Position numbers and translations under genes: made by a program | Notes under the pieces: generated by a model | Told to the model about the DNA's origin: nothing | The model's database searches: none | What the model saw: the letters and a program-made list of their open reading frames with translations, nothing else | NCBI GenBank assembly: GCA_035605695.1 | Contig: DATNGZ010000064.1 | Coordinates: 26,907-90,906, forward strand | From: VRUE01 sp035605695 | GTDB taxonomy: Bacteria; Actinomycetota; Thermoleophilia; Solirubrobacterales; 70-9 | DNA: 64,000 bases | Direction: 5' to 3' | Shown here: positions 25,039 to 32,801 of the stretch, piece after piece | Position numbering within the stretch: position 1 is the stretch's first letter | How the letters are laid out: every line of letters starts with the position of its first letter

Positions 25039-25974
25039 TCAGGGTAGCGCGAGCGCGCCGATCAGATCGCCCAATTTGTCGGGCGTCGTAATCGGGGTGA
25101 GGATCGGCAGCGTGATGCCGCCCTCGACGAAGGCGCCGATGCGCTCTTTCATCTCATCGGGGGAGCCGAAGATGAACATTGCCTCGATCAGATCCCAGGG
25201 CGCTGCCGCGGCCGCTGCCTGGCGATCGCCGCTCTCCCAGGCCGAGATCATCGCGTCGATCTCATCGCCGTAGCCGAGCCAGCGGTAGAACGCGGCGTAG
25301 ACGGGGACCGTGATGTAGGAGGAGAACATGAAGCGGGCCAGCGGCTCGACCGCCTCGCGCTCACCGGGCAGGCAGAAGAAGCGGCAGAGCAACTCAAAGT
25401 CGTCGGGGGCGCCCTCGAGCTGCGCTGTCACCTTGGGCAGGCCGCCGAGCGGCAGGAAGTTGGTGAAGGCGCCGTCGGCGCGCTCGACCGCCAACTCGAG
25501 CATCTTGCCGCGCAGCGCCGCCAACACAATTGGCACCCGCTGCGCCGGCGCGCTCTCCAGCTTGAAGCCGCTGGTCGTGCGCTCCCCGTCGAGTGCCGTG
25601 CGCAAGAAGTCGAGCGTCTCGCGTACCCGGCTCAGCGGTCGCTCGAAGGGGATGCCGTTCCAGCCTTCGACGATTCGATCCGAGGAGGAGCCGATGCCGA
25701 GCACGAAGCGTCCGCTCGAGGCGTCGACAAGCGCCGCTGCCTCCTGGGCCAGCAACGCCGGACCGCGCTGAAAGACGCCGACGATCCCGGTCCCAAGGCG
25801 AGCCCGCTCGGTCCAAGCAGCACTCAGCGCCAGCGGCGTGAAGCCATCGGGACCGTTCGTCTCGCCGCTCCAGAAGTCCGTGTAGCCGGCTGCCTCGGCC
25901 TGCTTCACGAGCTCCTCGTGAGCCGCAAGCGCGGTGCCCGGCAGCGGCAAGGTCAATCCCCATCGGCTAGCCAC
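25039..25974 (-). CDS. LLM-class F420-dependent oxidoreductase
   Basis: The 311-residue luciferase-like protein has WGLTLPLPGTALAAHEELVKQAEAAGYTDFW at the N-terminus (in pieces), DASSGRFVLGIGSSSDRIVEGWNGIPF near residue 84 and a C-terminal GSPDEMKERIGAFVEGG. It is a second, divergent member of the same superfamily as the protein at 16236. The substrate is unknown. It is divergent from the FBPase gene with 27 bases between. Confidence 0.83.
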   Translation of the reverse strand: MASRWGLTLPLPGTALAAHEELVKQAEAAGYTDFWSGETNGPDGFTPLALSAAWTERARLGTGIVGVFQRGPALLAQEAAALVDASSGRFVLGIGSSSDRIVEGWNGIPFERPLSRVRETLDFLRTALDGERTTSGFKLESAPAQRVPIVLAALRGKMLELAVERADGAFTNFLPLGGLPKVTAQLEGAPDDFELLCRFFCLPGEREAVEPLARFMFSSYITVPVYAAFYRWLGYGDEIDAMISAWESGDRQAAAAAAPWDLIEAMFIFGSPDEMKERIGAFVEGGITLPILTPITTPDKLGDLIGALALP

Positions 25975-26001
25975 CGCCCGACCCTATAGCCTGCGGCGCC
26001 A

Positions 26002-27000
26002 ATGGGCGAGACCTCCCCTACCAAGCCGGACCGCAACCTCGCGCTGGAGCTGGTTCGCGTGACCGAGGCCGCCGCGCTCGCGGCCGCCCGCTGGGTCGGC
26101 CGCGGCGACAAGATCGCCGCCGACCAGGCCGCCGTCGACGCGATGCGCTTCGTCCTCGACTCGGTCGCGATGGACGGCATGGTTGTGATCGGCGAGGGTG
26201 AGAAGGACGAGGCGCCGATGCTCTACAACGGCGAGCAGATCGGCGACGGCAGTCCGCCCGTGGTCGACATCGCCGTCGATCCGCTGGAGGGCACGCGCCT
26301 CTGCGCACTCGGCATGCCCAGTGCCCTTGCCGTGATCGCGCTTGCCGAGCGCGGCACGATGTTCGACCCCGGCCCCTGCGTCTACATGGAAAAGATGGCC
26401 GGTGGCGAGGAGATCGCCGATCTGCTCGATCTCGACCGGCCCCTTCCCGAGACGCTTAAATTGATCGCCGAGCGCAAGGGCGGCAGCGTCGGCGACGTCA
26501 CCGTGGTGATGCTCGATCGCCCCCGCCACGAGGATGCGATGCGCGAGGTCCGCGAGGCCGGTGGCCGCATCCGCCTGATCACCGACGGCGATGTCTCCGC
26601 CGCCCTGCTCGCGGTCAGCGAGCGCTCTCCTGTCGACCTGCTCTGGGGCATCGGCGGCACTCCGGAGGGCGTGCTCTCCGCCGCCGCGCTGAAGTCGATG
26701 GGCGGACAGCTGCTGGGGCGCCTCTGGCCGCGCAACGACGAGGAGCGCAGCGCCGCGGTCGATGCCGGCTATGACCTCGACCGCATCCTCACCGCCAACG
26801 ATCTCTGCTCCGGCGAGGACGTCTTCTTCTCCGCCACCGGCGTCACCGATGGCGACGTGCTGCAGGGAGTCCGCTACCGCGGCCCCGGCGCCAGCACCGA
26901 GTCCCTGGTGATGCGCTCGCGCTCCGGCACGGTCCGCCGCATCCACGCCCGCCACGATCGCTCAAAGTTGCGCGCGGTCATCGGCGAGCGCTACGGCTGA
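26002..27000 (+). CDS. glpX: Fructose-1,6-bisphosphatase class II
   Basis: The 332-residue phosphatase of gluconeogenesis shows DGMVVIGEGEKDEAPML near residue 54 (metal-binding Glu and Asp), the signature DPLEGT near 93, and ITDGDVSAAL and LWGIGGTPEGVLSAAALK near 193-232. Length and motifs are typical for GlpX. Its 3' end overlaps the convergent TetR gene by 10 bases. Confidence 0.93.
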   Translation: MGETSPTKPDRNLALELVRVTEAAALAAARWVGRGDKIAADQAAVDAMRFVLDSVAMDGMVVIGEGEKDEAPMLYNGEQIGDGSPPVVDIAVDPLEGTRLCALGMPSALAVIALAERGTMFDPGPCVYMEKMAGGEEIADLLDLDRPLPETLKLIAERKGGSVGDVTVVMLDRPRHEDAMREVREAGGRIRLITDGDVSAALLAVSERSPVDLLWGIGGTPEGVLSAAALKSMGGQLLGRLWPRNDEERSAAVDAGYDLDRILTANDLCSGEDVFFSATGVTDGDVLQGVRYRGPGASTESLVMRSRSGTVRRIHARHDRSKLRAVIGERYG

Positions 27001-27740
27001 GCCTGAGACGCGCGTGCCTCTTCGGCCTGCTCAGCTTCAGCCGCGGCGCGTTCTTCCGCGGCGGCCTCTTCGCCGATGTAGGGCAGCAGCAACTCGAAGG
27101 TCAGCTGGGGCAGCAGGTGCGAGAGGTTCGTGGCATTGCCCAGCGCCACTTCTTCGTAGACCCGGGCAAACACCGCGCCGCCGGCGATGCTCGAGAGGTT
27201 GGGCAGGTCCGGGGCGTCCTCAATTTGCTCGCGGCCGTCGTCGAGCAGCGCCGTGAAGCGGCTGAAGGTCTCGCGGAAGCGGGAGCTGGCGATTGGCCCG
27301 ACGGTTCCCATCTCGATCATCATTACGCGGGCGATTTCGGGGCTGGCGGCGAACCATTCGAGCGTCACGGCGAGCCCGCGGCGCACCCGTTGCGGCCATG
27401 ACCCCGGCTGTTCGTAGGCACCTTTGACCCCGGTCTCAAGGTTGGCGACCAGCGCGTCGTTCGCGGCGACGAAGCAATCTTCCTTGTCCTTGAAGTGTTT
27501 GTAGTAGGTCTCCCGGCCCACGCCGGCCTCTTTGAGGATGTCGGCGACCGAGCTTGCCTGGTAGCCCTTCGTCGCGGTGACCCGCACGACTCCGGCGAGC
27601 AGGCGCTCGCGCTGCGATTGGAGGACCAGCTCTCGTGGCAATCCGTGACGACCGCGCGGCAGCTTCCACAGGTGCAGGTTCGACGGCGGATCACCCACCG
27701 AGGTGAGCTTGGGTCTCTCCGCGTCTTTCGCGTCGCTCAT
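26991..27740 (-). CDS. TetR-family regulator
   Basis: The 249-residue protein has the TetR helix-turn-helix near residues 45-90: RERLLAGVVRVTATKGYQASSVADILKEAGVGRETYYKHFKDKEDCF (in pieces). A large ligand-binding region and an Ala/Glu-rich tail follow. Its ATG overlaps the stop of the upstream TetR gene by 4 bases (ATGA). Two tandem TetR genes translated from one message is unusual and suggests a heterodimer or a duplicated regulator pair. Confidence 0.87.
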   Translation of the reverse strand: MSDAKDAERPKLTSVGDPPSNLHLWKLPRGRHGLPRELVLQSQRERLLAGVVRVTATKGYQASSVADILKEAGVGRETYYKHFKDKEDCFVAANDALVANLETGVKGAYEQPGSWPQRVRRGLAVTLEWFAASPEIARVMMIEMGTVGPIASSRFRETFSRFTALLDDGREQIEDAPDLPNLSSIAGGAVFARVYEEVALGNATNLSHLLPQLTFELLLPYIGEEAAAEERAAAEAEQAEEARASQAQP

Positions 27741-28447
27741 CGGCTGGCTTTCGCCTGCGCCAGCGCCGTCTCCTGGCCGGCGTAGGGAAGCAGGGCGATG
27801 TAGACGAGGTCCGGCAGCAGCCTGCCCAGGTCCTCGACCTGGTCGGCGGCGACGTAGTTGGTGATCAGCACCTTGGCCCGTCCGAAGGCGATCTCCGGAT
27901 TGGCCTGCGCCTGCCCGGCCACGCCGCCGGCTCGCAGCAGCTTTTCCAGTGCCGCGATGGCGAAACCCCGGTAGCGGCGCACTATCTCGGCGTCGACGAT
28001 CGGCGCCTCGACGAGCAGCATCCTGGCCTGGTCGGGATCTGCCGCCAAAGCCTCGAGCACGGCCGCGATCACGTCGCGGACCATCTCGACGGTCGAGTCT
28101 CCGCTGCGGGTGTAGGCGACCGCAGCAGCGCCCTGCAGCTCCAGCAGGAAGGTGTCGGCCGTCGCGTAGAAGCAGTCCTGCTTGTTGGCGAAGTGTTTGT
28201 AGAAGGTGGCGCGGGAGATGCTCGCGTGGCTGACGATGTCGGCTATGGTCGTCGCCGAGAAGGTCTTCTCGGCGCAGCTCTTTGCCATCGCTTCGAGGAT
28301 GCGCTGCCGCTGGGCCTGGATGCCGATGTCCTGGGGAACGCTTGGGGTGAGGACGGATCTGGGCGCCGCTCCGCCACCTTCCCCATCGTCTGCCCTCGTG
28401 GGCCCTCGCGCCACCCGACGCTCCTCTTTCGGTGTTTCCAAGAACAT
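27737..28447 (-). CDS. TetR-family regulator
   Basis: The 236-residue protein has a long polar N-terminus (about 45 residues) and then the HTH: RQRILEAMAKSCAEKTFSATTIADIVSHASISRATFYKHFANKQDCFY (in pieces). The effector domain ends with LVYIALLPYAGQE. It shares the segment ALLPYxGxE with the TetR below it (LLLPYIGEE), supporting a local duplication. It is the first gene of the coupled pair and is divergent from a third TetR gene. Confidence 0.87.
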   Translation of the reverse strand: MFLETPKEERRVARGPTRADDGEGGGAAPRSVLTPSVPQDIGIQAQRQRILEAMAKSCAEKTFSATTIADIVSHASISRATFYKHFANKQDCFYATADTFLLELQGAAAVAYTRSGDSTVEMVRDVIAAVLEALAADPDQARMLLVEAPIVDAEIVRRYRGFAIAALEKLLRAGGVAGQAQANPEIAFGRAKVLITNYVAADQVEDLGRLLPDLVYIALLPYAGQETALAQAKASR

Positions 28448-28629
28448 CGGCCTTCACCGGAAGAGGCGACTTCAACTCCGCTGGTGGCTGCCGTGGTCAC
28501 CCACCGAAGGGCGGCCGCCGGCCGTGGAGGGTTGGTCACCCATCGCGATCAGCTGCCTCGCACGTACACGTCGCGGCCTGTCAAAGCGCCCTTGTGAACG
28601 CTGGCATTCCGTGCGACGTGAAGGGCTGG

Positions 28630-28691
28630 GCCCTTGTTTTGTAGCATAAAACTCACTCGTTCTTTGTTAGAATCTACTCGTACCGATACAA
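28630..28691. promoter_or_regulatory. AT-rich divergent promoter/operator region between TetR genes
   Basis: This is the only markedly AT-rich stretch in the 244-base gap between the divergent TetR genes. ACTCGT occurs at 28655-28660 and 28676-28681, 21 bases apart, i.e. two helical turns on one DNA face. TTGTTA and GATACAA lie around them. The rest of the gap (28448-28629) shows no gene or strong structure. Confidence 0.4.
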
Positions 28692-29423
28692 ATGCCGAGT
28701 ACTAAAACTTCTCAACAGGCCCTAGAAATGCCGCCCCCACGCGGCCCTTACGCGATCTCAGCCGACGCTGTCGCCGCCGACCAGCGCCGCCGGATGCTCG
28801 AGGCACTGCCGCACGCGGTCGCCGACCACGGCTTTGAGGGAACGACGGTGGAGCACATAGTCAAGCTCGGTCAAGTCCGCCGCAATTCCTTCTACGAGCA
28901 GTTCGCCGACAAGCGCGACTGCTTTGCCGCCGCCTATGAGATCGCCCAGGAGCGGCTGCTCGGCGTCCTCACCTTCCAGTGCTACACGCGGTCGGGCCTC
29001 GCCAACCGGGTCGATGCCGCCCTCGGCGCCGGCCTGCGCCTACTCGGCGCCAACCCCAGCCTGGCCCGCCTCGTCGTGATCGAGGCGCCGGCGGCGGGGG
29101 AGGAGATCGCGACGCGACACCAGCAGTGGCTGGACCGCTACGGCCGCCTGCTGCAACTCGCCGCGGTCGGCAGTTCCGACGTCGCAAGCCCGCGGCCGGC
29201 GCTGGAGAGCGCGATTCTCGGCGCGATCGTCTCCCGCATCAAGCAGCTGATCCTGGCCGGGGAGACGGCGGAGCTGCCGGGCATCTGCCCGGAGCTGGTG
29301 CGGTTGACGCTCGCCTACTACGGCTCGCCCGAGCCGCCGCTGCTGGTCTCCGCCGGCGCCGAGGGCGCTGGGTCTTCACAGCCGCAGTCGCCGGGGCGCC
29401 GCGGCGAGCTCGAGCCCGTATAG
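28692..29423 (+). CDS. TetR-family regulator
   Basis: The 243-residue protein has the HTH RRMLEALPHAVADHGFEGTTVEHIVKLGQVRRNSFYEQFADKRDCF (in pieces, residues 37-80). Its effector domain contains LARLVVIEAPAAGEEI, parallel to ARMLLVEAPIVDAEI in the divergent TetR protein, so the three TetR genes here look related. Its last 106 bases overlap the convergent YihY gene, where the C-terminal tail is low-complexity. The true stop is clear. Confidence 0.85.
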   Translation: MPSTKTSQQALEMPPPRGPYAISADAVAADQRRRMLEALPHAVADHGFEGTTVEHIVKLGQVRRNSFYEQFADKRDCFAAAYEIAQERLLGVLTFQCYTRSGLANRVDAALGAGLRLLGANPSLARLVVIEAPAAGEEIATRHQQWLDRYGRLLQLAAVGSSDVASPRPALESAILGAIVSRIKQLILAGETAELPGICPELVRLTLAYYGSPEPPLLVSAGAEGAGSSQPQSPGRRGELEPV

Positions 29424-30265
29424 GGCATCTCGCCGGTGTCGTGCAGCTCGTGGCGCAGTGAGTTGATCACCGCACCCGCCATCAGCGCCAGGCTGAGCAC
29501 GTAGAACCAGAGCAGGGCGATCAGGATGAAGCCAAGGGTCGAGCCAAAGCGCGAGAGGCTGGAGACATTGGAGAGGTAGACGGGGAAAAGCCAGTTGGCG
29601 ACGCCGGCGCTGACGGTGACGAAGACCGCCCCGGGCCAGACCGCGCGCCAGGGCATATGGCCCTTCGGCACCGCCCAGAAGATCACGCAGCAGATCAGGA
29701 AGGTGATCAGGATCGCGGCGCCGAGCAGCAGCGTCGTGTCGATCACCTTGATGTCGGAAAGGCCGAACGGGAGCCGGTCTGTGCTGGAGACGAGGGCGCT
29801 CTCCATCGCCGGCAGGAAGATGCTGGCGGCGATGAAGAGGAGGACGACCGCGAGCATCGCGAAGGAAAAGCGCTTTTGCTCGACCCAGCCGCGGCATTCG
29901 ACGTGGTAAATGCGGCAGAAGGCGGTGTCCATCGCCCCCCAAAAGGAGGCGCCGATCCAGAGTGAGCCGAAGAAGGCGGCAATCCCGATCGTGGTCGAGT
30001 TTTCCTCGATCCGGTTGAGCACGTCGGTCAGCGTGCCCTGCTCGACGTTGGGGAAAAGGCGCTGCAAATCGCTGAGTACGCTCGACTCGACGCCACCGAT
30101 CTTCAGCACCTGGCCAAAGATGAAGAGCACGAGCAGGGCGAAGGGGAAGACCGCCAGCATCAGGTTGTAGGCGACCATCGCCGAGAGCCCGGTGACGTTC
30201 TCGCGGTAGGCGCGTTGCCAAAAGGCGCTCAGCCAGGGACGGGGATGTCGCATCGATTTAGGCAT
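29318..30265 (-). CDS. YihY/BrkB-family membrane protein
   Basis: The 315-residue protein has six predicted membrane helices. Family motifs are NVTGLSAMVAYNLMLAVFPFAL near residue 23, FWGAMDTAFCRIYHVE near 108, WPGAVFVTVSAGVANWLF near 211 and GSTLGFILIALLWFYVLSLALMAGAVINS (in pieces). The family was once called ribonuclease BN but has no proven catalytic role. The C-terminal tail is Ser/Pro/Glu-rich and cytoplasmic. A start at the second Met (MRHPRP) is also possible. Confidence 0.85.
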   Translation of the reverse strand: MPKSMRHPRPWLSAFWQRAYRENVTGLSAMVAYNLMLAVFPFALLVLFIFGQVLKIGGVESSVLSDLQRLFPNVEQGTLTDVLNRIEENSTTIGIAAFFGSLWIGASFWGAMDTAFCRIYHVECRGWVEQKRFSFAMLAVVLLFIAASIFLPAMESALVSSTDRLPFGLSDIKVIDTTLLLGAAILITFLICCVIFWAVPKGHMPWRAVWPGAVFVTVSAGVANWLFPVYLSNVSSLSRFGSTLGFILIALLWFYVLSLALMAGAVINSLRHELHDTGEMPYTGSSSPRRPGDCGCEDPAPSAPAETSSGGSGEP

Positions 30266-30293
30266 TGACTTCAGAAACTGAAGCGATTATCAT
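30265..30293 (+). promoter_or_regulatory. Strong sigma-70-type promoter for the sigA leader
   Basis: TTGACT (30265-30270) and TATCAT (30288-30293) are exactly 17 bases apart, the best promoter match in the window. It overlaps the start codon region of the divergent yihY gene. Transcription to the right would reach the hairpin at 30361 and then the sigma factor gene. Confidence 0.65.
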
Positions 30294-30299
30294 GCGAAC

Positions 30300-30388
30300 A
30301 GACGTTTGAGCAGTATCGAGACGCCGTCCTGGGGCAGTGCAGCGCAGACTAGTTGGCTTTGCGGACCGGTTCGCCGGTCCGTTTTTTC
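30300..30388 (+). ncRNA. Candidate short leader RNA upstream of sigA
   Basis: The interval from just after the promoter at 30265-30293 to the terminator at 30361-30388 has no credible reading frame. It would give a transcript of roughly 85-90 bases. It could be an independent small RNA or a conditionally read-through leader of the primary sigma factor gene. I recognise no known RNA family in it. Confidence 0.4.
30361..30388 (+). terminator. Intrinsic terminator/attenuator in the sigA leader
   Basis: GGACCGG-TTCG-CCGGTCC followed by GTTTTTT is a textbook rho-independent terminator with a UUCG tetraloop. No protein gene lies between the promoter at 30265 and this terminator. It either ends a short RNA of about 85 bases or attenuates transcription into sigA. 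Confidence 0.8.
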
Positions 30389-30463
30389 GCGACTTTCCGC
30401 CCCGCGATGGTATTTCTGTGGGTAGGACTAAATCTTCGAGCGCAAGGAAACGAGAGTAAACGG

Positions 30464-31570
30464 ATGCTGGTAGCTGAGCTTCAGGAGTTGGAGGAGGTCA
30501 AAGGCCTCATAACTAGAGGGCAGCAGCTTGGCGTGCTGACCTTCGGCGATGTCGCCTCCGCGGTCTCGGAGGTCGATCTCGACGAGTCCGACGTCGAGGA
30601 CCTTTACGGGCACCTCGAGAAGTCGGGCATCGAGCTCGTCGAGGACATGGATCCGGCCCAGAAAGCGGCGGCGGAAGCGCTGCCGATCGACACCGGCAAA
30701 AAAGGCCGGCGCCGGCAGAAAGCCGCGCTTGACCTGAAACCGGACATGACCACGGACTCCTTGCAGCTGTTCCTCAAGGACATCGGCAAGGTCCGCCTGC
30801 TGACCGCGGCGGAGGAGGTCGAACTCGCCAAGCGGATCGAGCGCGGCGATCTCGACGCGAAGCAGAAAATGGTCGAGTCGAACCTGCGGCTGGTCGTCTC
30901 GATCGCCAAGAACTACCGCAACCAGGGCCTGCCCTTCCTCGACCTGATCCAGGAGGGCACGCTGGGCCTGGTCCGCGCGGCGGAGAAGTTTGACTACCGC
31001 AAGGGATTCAAGTTCTCGACCTACGCGACCTGGTGGATCCGCCAGGCGATCGCCCGCGCGCTCGCCGACAAGGCGCGGACGATCCGCATCCCGGTGCACG
31101 TGGTCGAGAAGCTGAACAAGATCGGCCGTGCCGAGCGCAAGCTGGTGACCGAGCTGGGCCGCGAGCCGACCCCGGAGGAGATCGCCGATGTGACCGGGAT
31201 CGATCCCGAGGAGGTCGACTCGATCAAGCGCTCAGCTCAGGCCCCGGTCTCACTGGAGAAGCCGGTCGGCGACGAGGAGGAGTCGGAGTTCGGTCAGTTC
31301 ATCGCCGATGAGAAGGCCGAGTCGCCCTTCGACCGCGCCGCTGACCTGCTGACCAAAGAGGCGCTGAAGGAGGCGCTGGAGAACCTCTCCTACCGCGAGC
31401 GCCGCGTGCTGGAGCTGCGCTACGGCCTCGGCGGCGAGCACCCGCGCACGCTCGACGAGGTGGGGCGGACCTTCAACGTCACCCGCGAGCGCATCCGCCA
31501 GATCGAGAATCAGAGCCTGAAGAAGCTGCAGCAGCTAGGCGAAGCCCAGAAGCTGCGCGAGGTCACCTGA
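30464..31570 (+). CDS. sigA: Primary RNA polymerase sigma factor (RpoD/SigA)
   Basis: The 368-residue protein has a shortened region 1.1 (residues 1-100), then region 1.2 (DSLQLFLKDIGKVRLLTAAEEVELAKRIERGD in pieces), region 2 (IQEGTLGLVRAAEKFDYRKGFKFSTYATWWIRQAI in pieces), region 3 and region 4. Region 4 ends with the helix-turn-helix TLDEVGRTFNVTRERIRQIE. These are the canonical housekeeping sigma motifs. The ATG at 30464 is chosen because region 1 begins normally there and AAGGAAACGAG lies upstream. Translation from further upstream would run through the terminator. Confidence 0.95.
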   Translation: MLVAELQELEEVKGLITRGQQLGVLTFGDVASAVSEVDLDESDVEDLYGHLEKSGIELVEDMDPAQKAAAEALPIDTGKKGRRRQKAALDLKPDMTTDSLQLFLKDIGKVRLLTAAEEVELAKRIERGDLDAKQKMVESNLRLVVSIAKNYRNQGLPFLDLIQEGTLGLVRAAEKFDYRKGFKFSTYATWWIRQAIARALADKARTIRIPVHVVEKLNKIGRAERKLVTELGREPTPEEIADVTGIDPEEVDSIKRSAQAPVSLEKPVGDEEESEFGQFIADEKAESPFDRAADLLTKEALKEALENLSYRERRVLELRYGLGGEHPRTLDEVGRTFNVTRERIRQIENQSLKKLQQLGEAQKLREVT

Positions 31571-31614
31571 ACCTGATTTAAGAAGTACGGGCATCCCGGC
31601 CGATACAGGTCGGG

Positions 31615-32730
31615 ATGTTCGAGATCGACAAAGCGCTGCGCACGCTGATCGAGCGCGAGGGCTCCGACCTTCACGTCAAGGTCAACTCGAAGCCGATCAT
31701 CCGCCAGCACGGCGAGCTCGTCTTCCTCGAGGGCTACGAGCCGCTCACGGAAGAGGACACCGAGAAGGCGTTCCATGACATCGCCGAGGTGCGCTCGCTG
31801 ACCGAGTTCGAGGAGGCCGGTGAGGCCGACTTCTCCTACTCGATCCCCGGGCTCTCGCGCTTCCGCGTCAACACCTTCAAACAGCGCGGCTCGATCTCGA
31901 TCGTCTGCCGCGCGATCCCCTTCGACATCCGTTCGGTGGATGACCTGGGCCTGCCAACGGTCGTCACCAAGCTGGCCGAAGAGCAGCGCGGGATCATCCT
32001 CGTCACCGGCACCACCGGCTCGGGCAAGAGCACGACGCTGGCGGCGATGATCGACCACATCAACCGCAACCGCTCGCACCACATCATCACGCTCGAGGAC
32101 CCGATCGAGTACCTGCACGAAGACAAGCGCTCGATCGTCAACCAGCGCGAAGTCGGCTCCGACACCGAGAGCTTCGGCCGCGCGATGCGCCGTGTCCTGC
32201 GCCAGGACCCCGACGTGATCCTGATCGGCGAGATGCGCGACGAGGAGACCGTGCGCACGGCCCTCTCCGCGGCCGAGACCGGCCACCTCGTCCTCTCCAC
32301 CGTCCACACCCTCGACGCGACCGAGACGATCAACCGCATCATCGACTTCTTCCCACCCCACCTCCAGCACCAGGCGCGGGTGATGCTCTCGGCGACGCTG
32401 AAGGGCGCGATCGCCCAGCGGCTCGTCCCCGACATCACCGGCGAGGGCCGTGTCCCCGCCTCCGAGGTGCTCGTCGTCACCGGCCGCGTCCAGGACCTGA
32501 TCATGAATCCGGAGGAAACCGGCAAGATCACCGAGGTCATCGGCGAGGGCGAGTACTACGGCATGCGCACCTTCGACCAGTCCCTGCTCGGCTACGTGAT
32601 GGAGGGCAAGATCTCCGAGGAGACGGCCCTTGATTACGCCTCCAGCCCGCACGACTTCAAGCTGATGCTGGCGGCCGGGGGACAGCGCGCGAGCGGGATC
32701 GAGCAGCTTGCCGGGCAGACAACTGAGTAG
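31615..32730 (+). CDS. PilT/PilU-like type IV pilus ATPase
   Basis: The 371-residue hexameric ATPase has the N-terminal PAS-like domain (EGSDLHVKVNSKPIIR near residue 14). The core carries Walker A GTTGSGKSTT (near 130), the Asp box ILVTG, Walker B DPDVILIGEMRD and the His box LSTVHTLDA. Where PilT has AIRNLI, this protein has GRVQDLIMN. It is therefore more PilU-like than the second PilT at 36706 and may be an accessory retraction motor. It begins the pilus locus 44 bases after sigA. Confidence 0.88.
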   Translation: MFEIDKALRTLIEREGSDLHVKVNSKPIIRQHGELVFLEGYEPLTEEDTEKAFHDIAEVRSLTEFEEAGEADFSYSIPGLSRFRVNTFKQRGSISIVCRAIPFDIRSVDDLGLPTVVTKLAEEQRGIILVTGTTGSGKSTTLAAMIDHINRNRSHHIITLEDPIEYLHEDKRSIVNQREVGSDTESFGRAMRRVLRQDPDVILIGEMRDEETVRTALSAAETGHLVLSTVHTLDATETINRIIDFFPPHLQHQARVMLSATLKGAIAQRLVPDITGEGRVPASEVLVVTGRVQDLIMNPEETGKITEVIGEGEYYGMRTFDQSLLGYVMEGKISEETALDYASSPHDFKLMLAAGGQRASGIEQLAGQTTE

Positions 32731-32801
32731 TACGGCCGGCCAGGGCCCGATCAACGCTTTCGCCGGGTTCAAGCTCCGCATCAATTGAGTCGATCAGCCA
32801 G

